64,000 bases of DNA from Dillenia suffruticosa. Its lineage: Eukaryota; Streptophyta; Magnoliopsida; Dilleniales; Dilleniaceae. How positions within the stretch are numbered: position 1 is the stretch's first letter; each line of letters starts with the position of its first letter. The notes under the pieces were generated by a model. The model was not told the origin of the DNA. It did no database searches and saw only the letters and a program-made list of their open reading frames with translations. A program made the translations under genes and the position numbers. The stretch is taken from contig JAVTVX010000009.1 in assembly GCA_033439265.1 (NCBI GenBank), positions 6,041,109 through 6,105,108 on the forward strand, written 5' to 3'. Below, in pieces: positions 61,644-64,000 of this stretch.

Positions 61644-63008
61644 ATCTAGAACAAGCTATTCTGGTTGGTTTTCATGTAAAAATTTCTAACCAATAAGTTT
61701 TCATGTATAAATTTCTATCCAATGAGCTTTCTTGAATGTAAAAAATCCTATGTGGCCACTAACCAACCCTATTTCCCTCTTGACCAATCATTTGGTTCCA
61801 TTTGTCCATCCTTAAATGGTTTGCAAGTTAGTCCCTTAACTTTCCTCAATTACATTAAAACGCCTAACGTTTAAGAATTGCATTTTTAGTCCCTATGAAA
61901 TTTTGTTTGAAATTTCTTAAATATGTGAAATTTCATTTAAATATCTTTATTTAAGTGTGTAGGTCTTCTCTTAGCAATTTTTGATATCTTTAGGCCTTGC
62001 CGGCACTTTCCAAAAAGTTTTTCGGCTTATCGATAAAATTTTTAGTTTTAGCAATTTTGAAGCAAAATCTCGAAAGAAATAATTAGATAATTAAATAGAT
62101 GTCTCAAAAGGATATTTATATATTTAGAATCATGAAGAGTAGTACATAATATACAAACACTAAAAATCGATGTTACAAATGAATTATTTATTTATTTATT
62201 TATATTTTCTATTTTCTATTATTTGTGTTATAAGCAATAACGACATTTTTTGGTCATTTCATATTTTTATTATGAAATATGGTTATTTTTTTATTTTTAT
62301 AAAATAATTAATATTTACGAAAAAATTCTTATAATTTTATATTTATGCATTTGCCCACGTTTCTTTTTCCTGTATTTTAAAATCTGCCGTTTTCCCGTAT
62401 CGTTTCATAGCCGTTCCTGTTTCTGTACAACTCAAGAAATTATCTAAATATATCTAAAAAGGACAAAAAATTTTAGACCCTATCTATCGCAAAAAATTCT
62501 ATACGAGTTCCGTCCCAAAAGGAAATGGAAATAAAAAAAATGGAGACTTACTTTCGCTAATGTCTGCACTCACGGTGCACGGGCCCGCACATTATTTCGC
62601 ATGGAGGATAAAATTTTCAAGCCAAAGAAAAGTGTTATTTCAAGGTAAAGGCCAAAATAATCCGGAACGTTCCAAAAATGTAAACATCTTGCGTGATTCG
62701 CAAGAAGATGGAAATATCATCCCCCCTGCTTCTTTTTACAGTAGAAAATTTTAAATCATAAATTCTCATTGGCCATAAGTTTTCAGCGACATAAATAAAA
62801 ATTAAACTTGGAAAATTGTTAGCAAATCAATTTTATGAAGATCTTGTGTACCAAATCTTCGTGATTTCATTTAGGTATATTAATTATGCATTTTGTGCGA
62901 GTTTCCACAAATAACATAAATAACGCCGTGATATTTTTCAAAACAATATAGCCAAGAGGGGAAGGTTTGCTCATAACTCAAATATGGCAAAAGGGATGCA
63001 TGTGCATG
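61644..63008. other. AT-rich spacer and upstream region of the peptide gene
   Basis: No supported gene. The first few hundred bases may still be retrotransposon-derived. The last few hundred are presumably the promoter of the 63 kb gene. Confidence 0.45.
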
Positions 63009-63016
63009 TATAAAAG
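63009..63016 (+). promoter_or_regulatory. TATA box of the peptide precursor gene
   Basis: TATAAAAG, 73 bp before the preferred start codon at 63082 and 46 bp before the alternative at 63055, a good fit to plant core promoters. Confidence 0.6.
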
Positions 63017-63081
63017 CATGGATATTAACATACAAAAAAGCTACGGGTCAGTGAATGAGAGGGAAGAGCAAGAAAGAGAGA

Positions 63082-63546
63082 ATGGGTCGATTAATTCAAG
63101 AAATGCGATGTTTGACAATTTTTGTCATCCTTGTTTTAGGTCTCGAGATTTGCTCATCAGAAAGAGAGGAGAGTATTGACCTTGGAGTGTATCCAAAAGG
63201 GGCTCGAGTTCCTCCTTCGGGTCCGTCCCATGGGACTTCGGATCCTCCTCCGCCACCGCGGCTGCTAAATTTTGGGAGATACCCAAAAGGGGCTCACATT
63301 CCTCCTTCTGGGCCCTCACATAGGACTTCGGATCCTCCTCCGCCACCGCGGCTGCTAGATTTCGGGAGATACCCGAAAGGGGCTCGTATTCCTCCTTCTG
63401 GGCCGTCACATAGGACTTCGGATCCTCCTCCACCACCACGTCTGCTAAATTTTGGGAGATACCCAAAAGGGGCTCGCATTCCTCCCTCAGGACCGTCACA
63501 TAGGACTTCGGATCCTCCCCCGCCACCTCATCGCCCAAAAATGTAG
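63082..63546 (+). CDS. Secreted peptide precursor with four IDA-like repeats
   Basis: A predicted secreted prepropeptide of 154 residues. I start it at 63082 (A at -3, G at +4, and a good signal-peptide shape); the upstream in-frame ATG at 63055 would add nine mostly charged residues. The signal peptide core is LTIFVILVLGL, with cleavage plausible after ICSS. Then come four tandem 30-residue units of 90 nt each (63190-63279, 63280-63369, 63370-63459, 63460-63543), consensus YPKGARIPPSGPSHRTSD, then PPPPPRLLNFGR. This resembles the extended motif of IDA/IDL abscission peptides (FGYLPKGVPIPPSAPSKRHN), which act through HAESA-type receptor kinases, but known members carry one copy. Here the usual C-terminal RHN is HRTS. 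Arginines between units could be processing sites. The last unit ends HRPKM. Repeat units are nearly identical, so the expansion is recent or homogenised. Peptide identity is inference. Confidence 0.8.
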   Translation: MGRLIQEMRCLTIFVILVLGLEICSSEREESIDLGVYPKGARVPPSGPSHGTSDPPPPPRLLNFGRYPKGAHIPPSGPSHRTSDPPPPPRLLDFGRYPKGARIPPSGPSHRTSDPPPPPRLLNFGRYPKGARIPPSGPSHRTSDPPPPPHRPKM

Positions 63547-64000
63547 CTGGGAGTTTTTATCTCTACCCAAGAGGCTTCTGGTCCTCATGTTTGTCTGCTC
63601 GTACGTGCATCGATGAATAAGAGTGTAATTCGACATTCATTCTACGAAAAGGTCTTATCTGTCGTACTTTTTTCCTTTTGATCAGAACGCATATTTTTGT
63701 GTCCCTTGTTTTGTTTTTTCCTTACTCAAAGGAGAAGTGGGAGGTCATCAAATTGCTTTTCCCTTTCGACCTAACTAAACAGTTCCTCCCATTGTAACTG
63801 TTGTGAAAGTGAAACTACGTGGCTCGAGAGAAAACGATTCTTCAAAAAAATAAAAAATAAAAAAAATAAAAATGGCATAATTATTATTAAAGCAAGAGTT
63901 ACACTTCAAATTAGAAATTTTGTTTACGACCGCATAGTATATATCCACGCTCACAGTTTATAGGGGAAATTAATAAGCAAAACTTGAGATCATTTTGAGG
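63547..64000. other. 3' flank of the peptide precursor gene
   Basis: Presumed 3' untranslated and spacer sequence. A GATGAATAAGAG polyadenylation-like word lies near 63612. No other gene seen. Confidence 0.5.

Noticed and set aside
63125-63538. 137-codon minus-strand ORF opposite the peptide gene
   Set aside because: It mirrors the 90-nt repeats of the plus-strand gene, has no signal peptide or domain, and the plus-strand reading has a clear secretion signal and TATA box.

Overview
This is a plant nuclear window, most likely from a eudicot. The DNA is AT-rich, and the genes have plant-type introns and plant-specific families: a UDP-glycosyltransferase with a complete PSPG box, a RING-PHD nuclear protein, and a secreted peptide precursor with IDA/IDL-like repeats. 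Old retrotransposons and small DNA transposons fill much of the rest. I see no rRNA or tRNA gene, no CRISPR array and no prokaryotic or organellar gene.

Layout. 1-6.1 kb is AT-rich intergenic DNA with two GC-richer, G-box-bearing islands. 6.1-13.1 kb is an old Ty3/gypsy (Tat-like) LTR retrotransposon on the minus strand, with a tandem array of about 93 bp units. 13.1-24.8 kb is a long gene-poor stretch with three more G-box islands, a (GACGT)5 array, a (CG)12 tract and a roughly 1 kb GC-rich foldback element. 24.9-29.9 kb holds a three-exon minus-strand RING-PHD gene whose first intron contains a 5'-truncated LINE with a 21-bp target duplication. 30.6-37.3 kb is a full-length but decayed Ty1/copia element with a perfect 5-bp target duplication. 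37.8-39.0 kb is a complete non-autonomous CACTA transposon, followed by a hAT-like transposase relic. 41.5-42.8 kb is a very short LTR element (TRIM-like) with a perfect target duplication. 44.35-45.78 kb is an intronless UGT89-like glycosyltransferase gene. 46-62 kb is a nested stack: an old copia relic interrupted by a gag-bearing gypsy relic, by a 1.5 kb LTR element carrying a dsRNA-binding-domain-like ORF, and by a Tekay-like gypsy element. 63.1-63.5 kb is a small secreted peptide gene with four tandem 30-residue units.

The genes do not form an operon or an obvious pathway. The RING-PHD protein is a predicted nuclear ubiquitin-ligase/chromatin-reader type protein. The UGT is a cytosolic enzyme of specialized metabolism. 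The 63 kb gene is a predicted extracellular signal precursor. The two most novel-looking objects are the four-repeat IDA-like peptide precursor and the small LTR element carrying a dsRBD-like ORF. LTR elements are treated here as fossils: family, limits and parts only. All similarity statements are from reading the sequence; no database search was run.
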